Source of the DNA: Streptomyces sp. ITFR-21
GTDB taxonomy: Bacteria > Actinomycetota > Actinomycetes > Streptomycetales > Streptomycetaceae
Direction of reading: 5' to 3'
Length of the DNA stretch: 64,000 nt
Assembly: GCF_031844685.1 (NCBI RefSeq)
Contig: NZ_CP134605.1
Coordinates: 5,361,001-5,425,000, forward strand
Part shown: piece after piece, positions 51,341 to 60,797 of the stretch
Position numbering within the stretch: position 1 is the stretch's first letter
How the letters are laid out: each line of letters opens with the position of its first letter
The notes under the pieces: model-generated
What the model was told of the DNA's origin: nothing
The model's input: only the letters and a program-made list of their open reading frames with translations
The model's database searches: none
Program-made: the position numbers and the translations under genes

Positions 51341-51657
51341 GGCCCGTCGGTTTCGATCTACGCGGCGTTGCCGGCCCGGTACGCACGCCTGCCGCGTGCC
51401 CGCCGGTCGGCGACGTACCGCCTCGCCTTGCTCCTCGGCCGTGCGGCCGGGACGCGCCGGACCCCGCCCCGCCGGCCACGCGGATCCGCACGGCAGACCC
51501 CACGGCCTGGCCGCCCTCCCGAGCGCCCGCCAGCCGCCCCGGCCCGGGGCGCGAGGCGCTGTGAAGGAGCCCGCCCGGACCGCGAGGGGGCCGCCGCCAT
51601 GACGGTCGGGACGTCACGGCAGCAGCCCCCTCGGCCGTCGGGTCCCGCCCCCGGCTC
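51341..51657. other. Convergent intergenic region after ribF
   Basis: A 317-base gap between the ribF stop and the stop of the MinD-like gene on the other strand. No gene is supported; short Arg/Pro-rich frames on both strands lack coding signs. A 7-bp stem AGGGGGC / GCCCCCT pairs around 51586-51636. In S. coelicolor, as remembered, other genes lie on this side, so the gap may be where DNA was lost. Confidence 0.4.
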
Positions 51658-54600
51658 CTACCGCTGCGGCGGATAGCCGTAGCCGTACCCGGGCTGCTGT
51701 CCCTGTCCCGGTGGCTGCTCCGGCTCCTGGGGAGACTGCTGGGGCCACGCCTGCTGAGGCTGCGGCGCCCGCGGTTGCGGCGACTGCGGCTGGAACGGCT
51801 GCGGTGGGGGCTGCGGGGCCTGGGAACGGACCTGCGGACCCGGGCCCGGCTGCCCCTGGGCCGGCGGATACGGCTGCGGGGCCCGCGGCGGTGCACCGTA
51901 GGGCTCCGGCGGCACCTGACCCGGCTGCTGCGCCGGGCCGTACCCGCCCGGGTATCCCGCGGGGACGCCCCCGTACGGTCCGGTCCCCGGCAGCGGCGGC
52001 GCCTGGACCGGCGGCGGATTCAGCCCGTCCGCCGTCCACAGCCCCTGTGCCCGCTGGGCCCGGACGAAGTCCTCGGCGACCATCGCGGACAGGCTGAAGT
52101 ACGCCTCCCGCGTCTTCGGCCGCATCATGTCCAGATCCACCTCGGCGCCCGCCGCCAGATGCTCGTCGAACGGCACCACCTGCACCCCGCGGCACCGGGT
52201 CCTGAAGTGCGCCACGATGTCCTCGACCTTGATCGTCTTGCCGGTCTCGCGGACCCCGGAGATCACCGTGATGCTGCGCGCGACCAGTTCCGCGTAGCCG
52301 TGCGCCGACAGCCAGTCCAAGGTGGTGCTGGCGCTGGACGCGCCGTCCACCGAAGGCGTCGACACGATGATCAGCTGGTCGGCCAGGTCCAGTACGCCGC
52401 GCATCGCGCTGTAGAGCAGACCGGTCCCGGAGTCGGTGAGGATCACCGGGTACTGCCGGCCCAGCACCTCGACGGCCCGCCGGTAGTCCTCGTCGTTGAA
52501 CGCGGTCGACACCGCCGGGTCCACGTCGTTGGCGATGATCTCCAGTCCCGACGGAGCCTGCGAGGTGAACCGGCGGATGTCCATGTAGCTGTGCAGATAC
52601 GGGATCGCCTGCACCAGGTCGCGGATCGTCGCCCCGGTCTCCCGGCGCACCCGGCGGCCCAGCGTGCCGGCGTCCGGATTGGCGTCGATCGCGAGGATCT
52701 TGTCCTGCCGCTCGCTGGCCAGCGTGGCGCCCAGCGCGGTGGTGGTGGTCGTCTTGCCCACCCCGCCCTTGAGGCTGATCACCGCGATCCGGTAGCAGGA
52801 CAGCACCGGGGTACGGATCAGCTCCAGCTTGCGCCGCCGCTCCGCCTCCTCCTTCTTGCCGCCGATCCGGAACCGCGACGGCTGCGCGCCGCCGCCGGAC
52901 CGCCTGGCCTTCGGGGGGTTGCGCAGCAGGCGGTCGGAGGAGAGCTCCACGGCCGCGGTGTAGCCGAGCGGCGCGCCGCTCGGCGCGGCGGACTGCCACT
53001 GCTCCGGTGCGCCGGTCGGCACGCCCCCGGTCCGCGGGTCCGCCGCGCCGGGGTGCGGCGCCTGCGGCGGGAGACCTTGCTGCTGGGGGAAGCCGGACTG
53101 CGGCCCGGCCGGACCCGGCTGACCGGGGGCGGGGAAGGAGTAGCCGCCCTGCGCGGGCAGCGGTGGCAGCGGGCCCGCCGCGACGGGCTGCGCGGGCGGA
53201 GCGGACGCGTCGGGCCCGGACGGCGGGAGCCCGGGACCGCCCTGCGGCGCCTGCGCTGCCCGCTCAGGACCGGGCGCACCGGGCGCGACCGGCGCCTGCT
53301 GCCGGAACGGCGGCGCCACCGGTGGTACGGCCTCGGGCGCCGGAACGGGAGCGGGAGTCGCCGCGGCGGCCCCGCCCGGGTACCCGGGCTGCGGCACCTG
53401 CGGCGGTACGGCTCCGGTCGCGGCCGGTGCGCCCCCCGGCCCGGCGGCTGCCGGGCTCTCGCCCGCCGGGTACGGAACGGCCGGCTGTGCCGGGTACGCC
53501 GCGGGCGGCTGTGCGGGGACGGTCGGCGCCCCGGCGGGCCGCGCCGGCTGTCCTGCCTGCTGCGGGAAGCCGTGGCCGCCGGCGATCAGCGGCTGCCCGG
53601 TGGGCGGTGGGAAGTCCGGACCCGGCGGCGGCGCCGGCGGGTGGGGGCCGCCGGGGTGCGGGGGAGCGGGCGGCTCGGCGGTCGGGGCCGGGAAGCCGGA
53701 CTCCGGCGGCGAGGTCTGCGCGGGCTGCGGCGCCAGCGGGCTCCGGGGCACCGGCGGGTGGGGGCCGCCGGGGTGCCCGGCGATCAGCGGCTGCCCGGTG
53801 GGCGGCGGGAAGTCCGGAGCCTGCGGCGGCGCCGGGGGGTTCGGTCCCCCCGGGTGCAGCGGCGGCTGCGGGGCCGCGGCGGGCGGCGGATAGGGGTGGC
53901 CGCCGCGGAGCGCCGCCCCGGCGGGCAAACCGTAGGGCGTCGGGATGTCCGGAGCGTCGGGTGCGGGGTACGGCGCCTGCGTCGGATCGACGGGCGGCCG
54001 CTGCGGCCGCGGTGTCCCGGCCCGCTCGAACTGCGGCGGCAGCGGCGGCACCGGGCTGTGCGACGCGGCGGGCGCCCACGGGTTCGCGGCGAGGGCCGGG
54101 GGCGGCAGGGGCGTCCACACGGGATTCCGCTTGGCCGGCTGCTCCGCGTCCGCCGGCTCCGGGAGTCCGGCCGCTTCCACGGCCCCGCCCGGTCCGCCGG
54201 ACCTTCCCGCCGCGGCAGGCGCCGGCCCTTCCGGCTCCCGCGGCGCGACCGGCTCCGTATCCGCCGGCTCCGCGGTCTCCGGCGCCGCGTCACCTGCCGG
54301 TGCTGTGCCCGTCGCCGCGTCCGCGTCCGCGTCCGTGCCCGTGCCCGTGCCCGTGCCTGCGTCCGGCGTCCGGTCGGCCGGACGTGCGCCGGTGCGTTCC
54401 CCGGTCCCGCGGCGCGGTACGGCGACCGGGAACGGCGTCGTCCCGTCCTGCCGCGCGCTGTCGGCGGCCTCTCGCGTACCGGCGTCCGGTTCGGCACCGC
54501 GGTCCGAAGCCGCCCCCGCCGCAGCGGACTTGGGCTGCTCGATCCCGGGGACGGCGCCGGCCGGCCGGGCGGGCCGGGCCAACTCGAAGTCTCCGGTGAC

Positions 54601-54954
54601 CGGTTCCGTTCCCGCCCCGGCGGCCTTCTCGGCGGCGGACTCGGCGGAATCGGTGGGATCGGTGGAAGTGGGACCGGTGGAAGCCGGAGCAGCGGGACCG
54701 GCCGTGTCGGCGGGGTCCGCGGTGGGCGCCGTGTCAGAGCCGGCAGCACCCGCCTCCGCCCCGGAGCCGGACTCCTCCCGCGCCGGCTCCTCCGCCTCCG
54801 CCTCAGGCGCGGACGCGGCGCTTTGCATGTACCAGGCCGGCAGATTTGGTTCGAGGCTGAACTCGCCGGTGTGGTCACCGGTGTCGTCCGCCGCCGAAGG
54901 GTCCTCGACAGGGCCGGGCCCGCCCGCGCGGTTCTCGTCCCGATCGCTGCTCAC
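51658..54954 (-). CDS. Proline-rich MinD/ParA-like ATPase (SCO5717/EspI-like)
   Basis: Protein of 1098 residues. The first 110 residues are acidic, followed by about 500 residues of Pro/Ala/Gly-rich low complexity, with repeated PPHPGGPHPPAPP-type units and a Gly-Thr/Asp-Ala microsatellite. The C-terminal third is a ParA/MinD ATPase: deviant Walker A SLKGGVGKTTTTTALG (near residue 720-735), the LAIDANPDAGTLGRR switch I region and VILTDSGTGL. A Gln/Pro-rich tail of about 110 residues ends it. GTG 54954 has AGGAGG 5 bases upstream; the frame runs on to 55569 but without support. From memory this is the type of protein (like mycobacterial EspI) next to type VII secretion genes; those genes are not adjacent here. 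Confidence 0.82.
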   Translation of the reverse strand: MSSDRDENRAGGPGPVEDPSAADDTGDHTGEFSLEPNLPAWYMQSAASAPEAEAEEPAREESGSGAEAGAAGSDTAPTADPADTAGPAAPASTGPTSTDPTDSAESAAEKAAGAGTEPVTGDFELARPARPAGAVPGIEQPKSAAAGAASDRGAEPDAGTREAADSARQDGTTPFPVAVPRRGTGERTGARPADRTPDAGTGTGTGTDADADAATGTAPAGDAAPETAEPADTEPVAPREPEGPAPAAAGRSGGPGGAVEAAGLPEPADAEQPAKRNPVWTPLPPPALAANPWAPAASHSPVPPLPPQFERAGTPRPQRPPVDPTQAPYPAPDAPDIPTPYGLPAGAALRGGHPYPPPAAAPQPPLHPGGPNPPAPPQAPDFPPPTGQPLIAGHPGGPHPPVPRSPLAPQPAQTSPPESGFPAPTAEPPAPPHPGGPHPPAPPPGPDFPPPTGQPLIAGGHGFPQQAGQPARPAGAPTVPAQPPAAYPAQPAVPYPAGESPAAAGPGGAPAATGAVPPQVPQPGYPGGAAAATPAPVPAPEAVPPVAPPFRQQAPVAPGAPGPERAAQAPQGGPGLPPSGPDASAPPAQPVAAGPLPPLPAQGGYSFPAPGQPGPAGPQSGFPQQQGLPPQAPHPGAADPRTGGVPTGAPEQWQSAAPSGAPLGYTAAVELSSDRLLRNPPKARRSGGGAQPSRFRIGGKKEEAERRRKLELIRTPVLSCYRIAVISLKGGVGKTTTTTALGATLASERQDKILAIDANPDAGTLGRRVRRETGATIRDLVQAIPYLHSYMDIRRFTSQAPSGLEIIANDVDPAVSTAFNDEDYRRAVEVLGRQYPVILTDSGTGLLYSAMRGVLDLADQLIIVSTPSVDGASSASTTLDWLSAHGYAELVARSITVISGVRETGKTIKVEDIVAHFRTRCRGVQVVPFDEHLAAGAEVDLDMMRPKTREAYFSLSAMVAEDFVRAQRAQGLWTADGLNPPPVQAPPLPGTGPYGGVPAGYPGGYGPAQQPGQVPPEPYGAPPRAPQPYPPAQGQPGPGPQVRSQAPQPPPQPFQPQSPQPRAPQPQQAWPQQSPQEPEQPPGQGQQPGYGYGYPPQR

Positions 54955-55309
54955 AATGCCTCCTGGTCCGCAGTCCGCAGCCGTCCCGCGGCGCTGTTCC
55001 GCACGTACCCCATGGGCGGTTCCGCCTCCCCGTTCAGGGGCAAGACTAATCGCCGCCCCGTACCCGGTGTCAGACCTGCCGCACATCCCCCGTCCGCCCC
55101 CGCGTATCCCCCCTCCGCCCCCCTCCGCCCCCTGGCCTCCCCCGACCGGGCCGACCCGACCCGCGGGTAAGCACCTCGGTCCGGGCTGGTACTCTGGGTG
55201 ACGGTCCCGCGTGTATTGACACCGCGTGACCGTGCCTCGCGAGTCACCTGAGACACCCCGCGATGAAGACCGGGGGCGCTCGGAGGCCGATGACACCCAA
55301 GGAGTCCGT
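54955..55309. promoter_or_regulatory. Divergent region between MinD-like gene and rpsO
   Basis: 355 bases without a supported gene. It has a long pyrimidine-rich tract (about 55080-55145) and a possible -10 element TACTCT near 55190 reading toward rpsO. Ribosome binding sites are AGGAGG for the MinD-like gene and AAGGAG at 55299-55304 for rpsO. Confidence 0.4.
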
Positions 55310-55597
55310 ATGTCGCTCGACGTCGAGACGAAGAAGCAGATCATCGCCGAGTTCGGCACCAAGGAGGGCGACACCGGCTCCCCCGAGGTGCAGGTCGCGC
55401 TGCTGTCCCGTCGGATCTCGGACCTGACCGAGCACCTCAAGACGCACAAGCACGACCACCACTCGCGTCGTGGTCTGCTGATCCTGGTCGGCCAGCGCCG
55501 CCGTCTGCTGCAGTACCTGGCCAAGAAGGACATCACCCGCTTCCGCGAGCTTCGCGAGCGCCTCGGCATCCGTGCCGGCGCGGCGGGCGTCCGCTAG
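55310..55597 (+). CDS. rpsO: 30S ribosomal protein S15
   Basis: Ribosomal protein of 95 residues, fully conserved pattern: TGSPEVQVALLSRRISDLTEHLKTH and HSRRGLLILVGQRRRLLQYL. ATG 55310 has AAGGAG about 6 bases upstream; the longer frame from 55226 is upstream leader. It precedes pnp, the usual rpsO-pnp arrangement, with a hairpin between them. Confidence 0.97.
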   Translation: MSLDVETKKQIIAEFGTKEGDTGSPEVQVALLSRRISDLTEHLKTHKHDHHSRRGLLILVGQRRRLLQYLAKKDITRFRELRERLGIRAGAAGVR

Positions 55598-55608
55598 TAC
55601 GCGCGGAG

Positions 55609-55643
55609 GGGAGCGGTTCCCGTCGGACGGGGCCGCTCCCTTT
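55609..55643 (+). terminator. Compound hairpin with T-run between rpsO and pnp
   Basis: An 8-bp outer stem (GGGAGCGG 55609-55616 / CCGCTCCC 55633-55640) encloses an inner CCCGTC/GACGGG stem and is followed by TTT. It begins 12 bases after the rpsO stop. It could be a partial terminator or, as known for rpsO-pnp in other bacteria including Streptomyces, an RNase III processing hairpin. Confidence 0.7.
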
Positions 55644-55954
55644 GCCATATACCCCCCCACCACCCCAGCCGCCATACACGCCCCGCGTGCGCAATGCAAT
55701 GAAACCGTGTGCGCGGGGCCACGGAACGCGCGCAGGACGTGCACGATCCGGGCACCGTCTGGTGCAATGGTGCTGTTGACAACGAACGGGGAGGAGCGTC
55801 CTCCTATCCGCCGCACACGCCGGTCCTCGGTAGTGGCCCCCGGGTGGTTCCGCCCCCGGAGGCTTCGATCGAAGACCGGCCCCCGGCAGGACGCCCCTCC
55901 ACCGATGGCCCGCGGGGACACGCCCCGCGGGCGAGGACGAGGAGAATCCCCCTA
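55644..55954 (+). promoter_or_regulatory. pnp leader region
   Basis: About 310 bases from the rpsO hairpin to the pnp start without a supported gene. It has an AT-richer part at 55641-55720 and 55765-55790, where a pnp promoter may lie, and the purine-rich GAGGACGAGGAG near 55933-55944 that serves as the ribosome binding site. Confidence 0.35.
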
Positions 55955-58174
55955 GTGGAGAACGAGACCCACTACGCCGAAGCCGTGATCGACAACGGCG
56001 TCTTCGGCACCCGTACCATCCGCTTCGAGACGGGCCGGCTGGCCCGTCAGGCCGCCGGCTCCGCCGTGGCCTACCTGGACGACGACACCATGGTGCTGTC
56101 GGCCACCAGCGCCTCCAAGCAGCCCAAGGAGCACTTCGACTTCTTCCCCCTCACGGTGGACGTCGAGGAGCGCATGTACGCGGCCGGCCGGATCCCCGGC
56201 TCCTTCTTCCGCCGCGAGGGCCGCCCGTCCGAGGACGCCATCCTCACCTGCCGGCTGATCGACCGCCCGCTGCGCCCGTCCTTCGTCAAGGGCCTGCGCA
56301 ACGAGATCCAGGTCGTCTGCACGGTGATGGCGCTCAACCCCGACCACCTCTACGACGTGGTCGCGATCAATGCCGCCTCCTGCTCCACGCAGCTGGCCGG
56401 CCTGCCCTTCTCCGGCCCGATCGGCGGCGTCCGCGTCGCCCTGGTCAAGGGCCAGTGGGTGGCGTTCCCGACGCACACCGAGCTGGAGGACGCGGTCTTC
56501 GACATGGTCGTGGCCGGCCGGGTGCTGGAGGACGGCGACGTCGCGATCATGATGGTCGAGGCCGAGGCCACCGCCAAGACGATCAAGCTGATCGAGGGCG
56601 GCGCCGAGGCGCCGACCGAGGAGGTCGTGGCCAGCGGTCTGGAGGCCGCCAAGCCGTTCATCAAGGCGCTCTGCAGGGCGCAGTCCGAGCTGGCCGCCAA
56701 GGCCGCCAAGCCCACCGCCGACTTCCCGATCTTCCTGGACTACCAGGACGACGTGTTCCAGGCGCTGGAGTCCTCGGTCACCGACGAGCTGGCGCAGGCG
56801 CTGACCATCCCCGGCAAGCAGGCCCGCGAGGCCGAGCTGGACCGGGTCAAGGGCCTGGCCGCCGAGAAGCTGCTGCCGCAGTTCGAGGGCCGCGAGAAGG
56901 AGATCTCCGCGGCCTACCGCTCGCTGACCAAGAAGCTGGTCCGCCAGCGGGTCATCCGGGACAAGATCCGCATCGACGGCCGCGGTGTCACCGACATCCG
57001 CACCCTGGCCGCCGAGGTCGAGGCCATCCCGCGGGTGCACGGCTCGGCGCTGTTCGAGCGCGGTGAGACGCAGATCCTGGGTGTCACCACCCTCAACATG
57101 CTCCGCATGGAGCAGCAGCTGGACACCCTGGCGCCCGAGACGCGCAAGCGCTACATGCACAACTACAACTTCCCGCCGTACTCCGTCGGCGAGACCGGCC
57201 GCGTCGGCTCCCCCAAGCGCCGCGAGATCGGCCACGGCGCGCTCGCCGAGCGCGCCCTGATCCCGGTCCTGCCGACCCGCGAGGAGTTCCCCTACGCGAT
57301 CCGCCAGGTCTCCGAGGCGCTCGGCTCCAACGGCTCCACGTCGATGGGCTCGGTCTGCGCCTCGACCATGTCGCTGCTGAACGCCGGTGTGCCGCTCAAG
57401 GCCCCCGTCGCCGGTATCGCCATGGGTCTGATCTCGCAGGAGATCGACGGTGAGACGCACTACGTGGCGCTCACCGATATCCTCGGCGCCGAGGACGCGT
57501 TCGGCGACATGGACTTCAAGGTCGCCGGCACGAAGAACTTCGTCACCGCCCTCCAGCTCGACACCAAGCTGGACGGCATCCCCGCGTCGGTGCTGGCCGC
57601 GGCCCTCAAGCAGGCCCGCGACGCCCGCCTGCACATCCTCGACGTGATGAACGAGGCCATCGACGTCCCGGACGAGATGTCCCCGAACGCGCCGCGGATC
57701 ATCAGCATCAAGATCCCGGTGGACAAGATCGGCGAGGTCATCGGCCCCAAGGGCAAGATGATCAACCAGATCCAGGAGGACACCGGCGCCGACATCTCCA
57801 TCGAGGACGACGGCACGGTGCTGATCGGCGCGACCGAGGGCTCCCAGGCCGAGGCCGCGCGCACGATGATCAACCAGATCGCCAACCCGACGATGCCCGA
57901 AGTCGGCGAGCGCTACCTGGGCACGGTCGTCAAGACCACCACCTTCGGCGCCTTCGTGTCGCTGATGCCCGGCAAGGACGGACTGCTGCACATCTCGCAA
58001 ATCCGCAAGCTCGCCGGCGGCAAGCGCGTGGAGAACGTCGAGGACGTCCTCGGCGTCGGCGCCAAGGTGCAGGTCGAGATCGCCGAGATCGACCAGCGGG
58101 GCAAGCTCTCGCTGGTCCCGGTCATCGACGGCGAGAACGACAGCGACGAGGAGAAGGACGAGTCGGCCCAGTGA
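55955..58174 (+). CDS. pnp: Polyribonucleotide nucleotidyltransferase
   Basis: Phosphorolytic 3'-5' exoribonuclease of 739 residues, also the guanosine pentaphosphate synthetase of Streptomyces. Two RNase PH domains (about 10-240 and 330-560, with the catalytic region MGSVCASTMSLLNAGVPLKA and FGDMDFKVAGT) flank an all-helical segment; KH (IGPKGKMINQIQEDTGADISI) and S1 (YLGTVVKTTTFGAFVSLMPGKDGLLHIS) domains end it. GTG 55955 fits the family N-terminus; the upstream open frame is leader. Its last 4 bases overlap the next gene (GTGA). Confidence 0.97.
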   Translation: MENETHYAEAVIDNGVFGTRTIRFETGRLARQAAGSAVAYLDDDTMVLSATSASKQPKEHFDFFPLTVDVEERMYAAGRIPGSFFRREGRPSEDAILTCRLIDRPLRPSFVKGLRNEIQVVCTVMALNPDHLYDVVAINAASCSTQLAGLPFSGPIGGVRVALVKGQWVAFPTHTELEDAVFDMVVAGRVLEDGDVAIMMVEAEATAKTIKLIEGGAEAPTEEVVASGLEAAKPFIKALCRAQSELAAKAAKPTADFPIFLDYQDDVFQALESSVTDELAQALTIPGKQAREAELDRVKGLAAEKLLPQFEGREKEISAAYRSLTKKLVRQRVIRDKIRIDGRGVTDIRTLAAEVEAIPRVHGSALFERGETQILGVTTLNMLRMEQQLDTLAPETRKRYMHNYNFPPYSVGETGRVGSPKRREIGHGALAERALIPVLPTREEFPYAIRQVSEALGSNGSTSMGSVCASTMSLLNAGVPLKAPVAGIAMGLISQEIDGETHYVALTDILGAEDAFGDMDFKVAGTKNFVTALQLDTKLDGIPASVLAAALKQARDARLHILDVMNEAIDVPDEMSPNAPRIISIKIPVDKIGEVIGPKGKMINQIQEDTGADISIEDDGTVLIGATEGSQAEAARTMINQIANPTMPEVGERYLGTVVKTTTFGAFVSLMPGKDGLLHISQIRKLAGGKRVENVEDVLGVGAKVQVEIAEIDQRGKLSLVPVIDGENDSDEEKDESAQ

Positions 58175-59547
58175 CGACCCGCCCCACCGTGGCGACGGCC
58201 CGCCCCACCACCAAGGGGCGGGCCGTCCGCACGCACACCTTGCTGCCGGGCACCGACGGCATCGGCACCGTCCGCCGCAGCGTCCTGCCCGGCGGCCTGC
58301 GGGTCGTCACCGAGACGCTGCCGACCGTCCGCTCGGCCACCTTCGGCATCTGGGCGGGCGTCGGCTCCCGCGACGAGACCCCGGTGCTCAACGGTGCCAC
58401 CCATTATCTGGAACACCTGCTCTTCAAGGGCACCCGGCGGCGCAGCGCGCTCGACATCTCCGCCGCGATCGACGCGGTCGGCGGTGAGATGAACGCCTTC
58501 ACCGCCAAGGAGTACACCTGCTACTACGCACGGGTGCTCGACACCGACCTGCCGCTGGCCATCGACGTGGTCAGCGACATGCTCACCTCCTCCGTCATCC
58601 GGCAGGAGGACCTCGACGCCGAGCGCGGTGTGGTCCTCGAAGAGATCGCCATGACCGAGGACGATCCCGGCGACCAGGTCCACGACCTGTTCACCACCGT
58701 CCTGCTCGGCGACTCCCCGCTCGGCCGCCCGGTGCTCGGCACCGTCGACACCGTCAACGCCCTCAGCCGCGACCAGGTGGCCCGCTTCTACCGCAAGCAC
58801 TATGACCCCACCCGCCTGGTGGTGGCCGCCGCGGGCAACCTCGACCACGACGCCGTCGTACGCCAGGTCCACCAGGCGTTCGAGGAGGCCGGCGTGCTGC
58901 GCGACACCGACGCCGTGCCGCACCCGCCCCGCGACGGGTCCCGCGCCATCCGCGCGGCCGGCCGGATGCAGGTCCTGGACCGCCGTACCGAACAGGCCCA
59001 CGTCGTGCTCGGCGTGCCCGGCCTGTCCCGTACCGACGAACGCCGCTGGGCGCTCGGCGTGCTCAACACCGCCCTCGGTGGCGGCATGAGCTCCCGGCTC
59101 TTCCAGGAGGTCCGCGAGAAGCGTGGCCTGGCCTACTCGGTGTACTCCTACACCTCGTCCTTCGCCGACTGCGGCATGTTCGGGGTGTACGCGGGCTGCC
59201 AGCCGCGCCGGGTGCCGGAGGTCCTCAAGATCTGCCGCGACGAACTGCACCAGGTCGCCGAGCACGGCCTCACCGACGAGGAGCTGCACCGCGCCGTCGG
59301 CCAGCTCTCCGGCTCCACGGTGCTGGGCCTGGAGGACACCGGGGCGCTGATGAACCGGCTCGGCAAGAGCGAGCTGTGCTGGGGCGACCAGCTGTCGGTG
59401 GACGACCTGCTGGCCAACATCGCCGCGGTGACCCCGGACGAGGTACGCGCGGTCGCCCGCGACATCCTGGGGCAGCGTCCCTCGCTGGCCGTCATCGGCC
59501 CGGTCAAGGACAAGCAGGCCGGCCGCCTGCAGGACGCCCTGGCGTAA
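58171..59547 (+). CDS. M16-family zinc metallopeptidase (pitrilysin/MPP-like)
   Basis: Zinc protease of 458 residues. The inverted zinc motif HYLEH (78-82) is followed by a conserved Glu about 76 residues later (ERGVVLEEIAMTEDDP region). The C-terminal M16 domain includes GLAYSVYSYTSSFADCG. It overlaps pnp by 4 bases, as in other actinobacteria, and dapB follows 48 bases later. Substrates are unknown; cytoplasmic processing of peptides is expected as there is no signal peptide. Confidence 0.92.
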   Translation: MTTRPTVATARPTTKGRAVRTHTLLPGTDGIGTVRRSVLPGGLRVVTETLPTVRSATFGIWAGVGSRDETPVLNGATHYLEHLLFKGTRRRSALDISAAIDAVGGEMNAFTAKEYTCYYARVLDTDLPLAIDVVSDMLTSSVIRQEDLDAERGVVLEEIAMTEDDPGDQVHDLFTTVLLGDSPLGRPVLGTVDTVNALSRDQVARFYRKHYDPTRLVVAAAGNLDHDAVVRQVHQAFEEAGVLRDTDAVPHPPRDGSRAIRAAGRMQVLDRRTEQAHVVLGVPGLSRTDERRWALGVLNTALGGGMSSRLFQEVREKRGLAYSVYSYTSSFADCGMFGVYAGCQPRRVPEVLKICRDELHQVAEHGLTDEELHRAVGQLSGSTVLGLEDTGALMNRLGKSELCWGDQLSVDDLLANIAAVTPDEVRAVARDILGQRPSLAVIGPVKDKQAGRLQDALA

Positions 59548-59595
59548 CCTCGCACCACCCCCAGCAAGCCCCGCGACCGGAGGACCGAGCAACAG

Positions 59596-60351
59596 ATGAG
59601 CAAGCTGCGTGTGGCCGTCATCGGCGCCCAGGGCAGGATCGGCTCCGAGGCGGCCCGCGCCGTCGACGCGGCCGACGACCTCGACCTGGTCGCCGCGATC
59701 GGCCGCGACGACCGGCTGGAGACGCTGACCGAGGCCGGCACCCAGGTCGCCGTGGACCTGACGCACCCCGACGCCGTCATGGGCAACCTGGAGTACGTCG
59801 TCGGCCACGGCATCCACGCCGTGGTCGGCACCACCGGCTGGACCCCGGAGCGGCTCACCGCCCTGGAGGGCTGGCTGGCCGCGGCGCCCGGCACCGGAGC
59901 GCTCGTCGCCCCGAACTTCTCCATCGGCGCCGTCCTGACCATGCGCTTCGCCCAGCAGGCCGCCCGCTGGTTCGAGACCGTCGAGGTCGTCGAGCTGCAC
60001 CACGACCACAAGGCCGACGCGCCCAGCGGCACCGCCACCCGCACCGCCCAGCTGATCGCCGCCGCCCGTACCGAGGCCGGCCGCGCCCCCCAGCAGGACC
60101 CGACCACCCACGGCCTGCCCGGGGCGCGCGGCGCCGACGTGGACGGGGTGCCGGTGCACTCGGTACGGCTGCGCGGTCTGCTCGCCCACCAGGAGGTGCT
60201 CTTCGGCGGCACCGGCGAGACCCTCACCATCCGGCACGACTCGCTGCACCACAGCAGTTTCATGCCGGGCATCCTGCTCGCCGCCAGGACCGTTCCAGGC
60301 GTCCCCGGCCTCACCTTCGGCCTGGAGCACTTCCTGGGCGAAGGGGACTGA
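59596..60351 (+). CDS. dapB: 4-hydroxy-tetrahydrodipicolinate reductase
   Basis: Lysine/diaminopimelate enzyme of 251 residues. NAD(P)H-binding VAVIGAQGRIGSEA near 6-19, the active-site ELHHDHKADAPSGTA near 133-147 with the catalytic His and Lys, and the C-terminal SFMPGILLAARTVPG. ATG 59596 is preceded by GGAGGACCGAG. dapA, the preceding pathway step, is about 2.7 kb downstream, so the two diaminopimelate genes are near each other but separated by thyX and others. Confidence 0.95.
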   Translation: MSKLRVAVIGAQGRIGSEAARAVDAADDLDLVAAIGRDDRLETLTEAGTQVAVDLTHPDAVMGNLEYVVGHGIHAVVGTTGWTPERLTALEGWLAAAPGTGALVAPNFSIGAVLTMRFAQQAARWFETVEVVELHHDHKADAPSGTATRTAQLIAAARTEAGRAPQQDPTTHGLPGARGADVDGVPVHSVRLRGLLAHQEVLFGGTGETLTIRHDSLHHSSFMPGILLAARTVPGVPGLTFGLEHFLGEGD

Positions 60352-60356
60352 ACCCG

Positions 60357-60797
60357 ATGCGCGCCAAAATCAGCTACGCCGTCTCCGCGCTGGCCCTGGT
60401 CTTCTACTTCGTGCTGGCCGGCGACCGCGGCGTCCTGCTGATCGCCGACGGCCACCCGGTCACCGTCGCCTTCGGCCTCGCGGTCCTGGTACTGCCGCTG
60501 ATCGGCGCCTGGTTCCTGTGGCACACCACCCAGTTCGCCCGGCACGCCGGCCGGCTCGGGCGCGAGCTGGAAGCCGAGGGCGGACTGCCCGTCGACGAGC
60601 TGGAACGCACCCCGAGCGGCCGGATCACCCGTGACTCCGCCGACGCGGTGTTCGCCAAGCGGCAGGCCGAGACCGAGGCGGCCCCGGACGACTGGCGCAC
60701 CTGGTTCCGGCTGGCCATCGCCTACTTCGACGCCCGCGACACCCCGCGGGCGCGCAAGGCCATGCAGCGGGCCATCGCCCTGCACGACGGAAAGTAA
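60357..60797 (+). CDS. Small membrane protein with C-terminal TPR-like helices
   Basis: Protein of 146 residues with two predicted membrane segments (about 6-23 and 34-54) and a cytoplasmic helical part (about 60-146) that ends in a TPR-like pair (WRTWFRLAIAYFDARDTPRARKAMQRAI). ATG 60357 starts 6 bases after the dapB stop, with GAAGGGG upstream, so it is co-transcribed. From memory, an equivalent occurs after dapB in Streptomyces. Function unknown. Confidence 0.82.
   Translation: MRAKISYAVSALALVFYFVLAGDRGVLLIADGHPVTVAFGLAVLVLPLIGAWFLWHTTQFARHAGRLGRELEAEGGLPVDELERTPSGRITRDSADAVFAKRQAETEAAPDDWRTWFRLAIAYFDARDTPRARKAMQRAIALHDGK

Noticed and set aside
51775..55170. Long plus-strand open frame (over 1100 codons) opposite the MinD-like gene
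   Set aside because: Arg/Gly-rich translation without domains; the minus strand has a strong ribosome binding site and a clear ParA/MinD domain.
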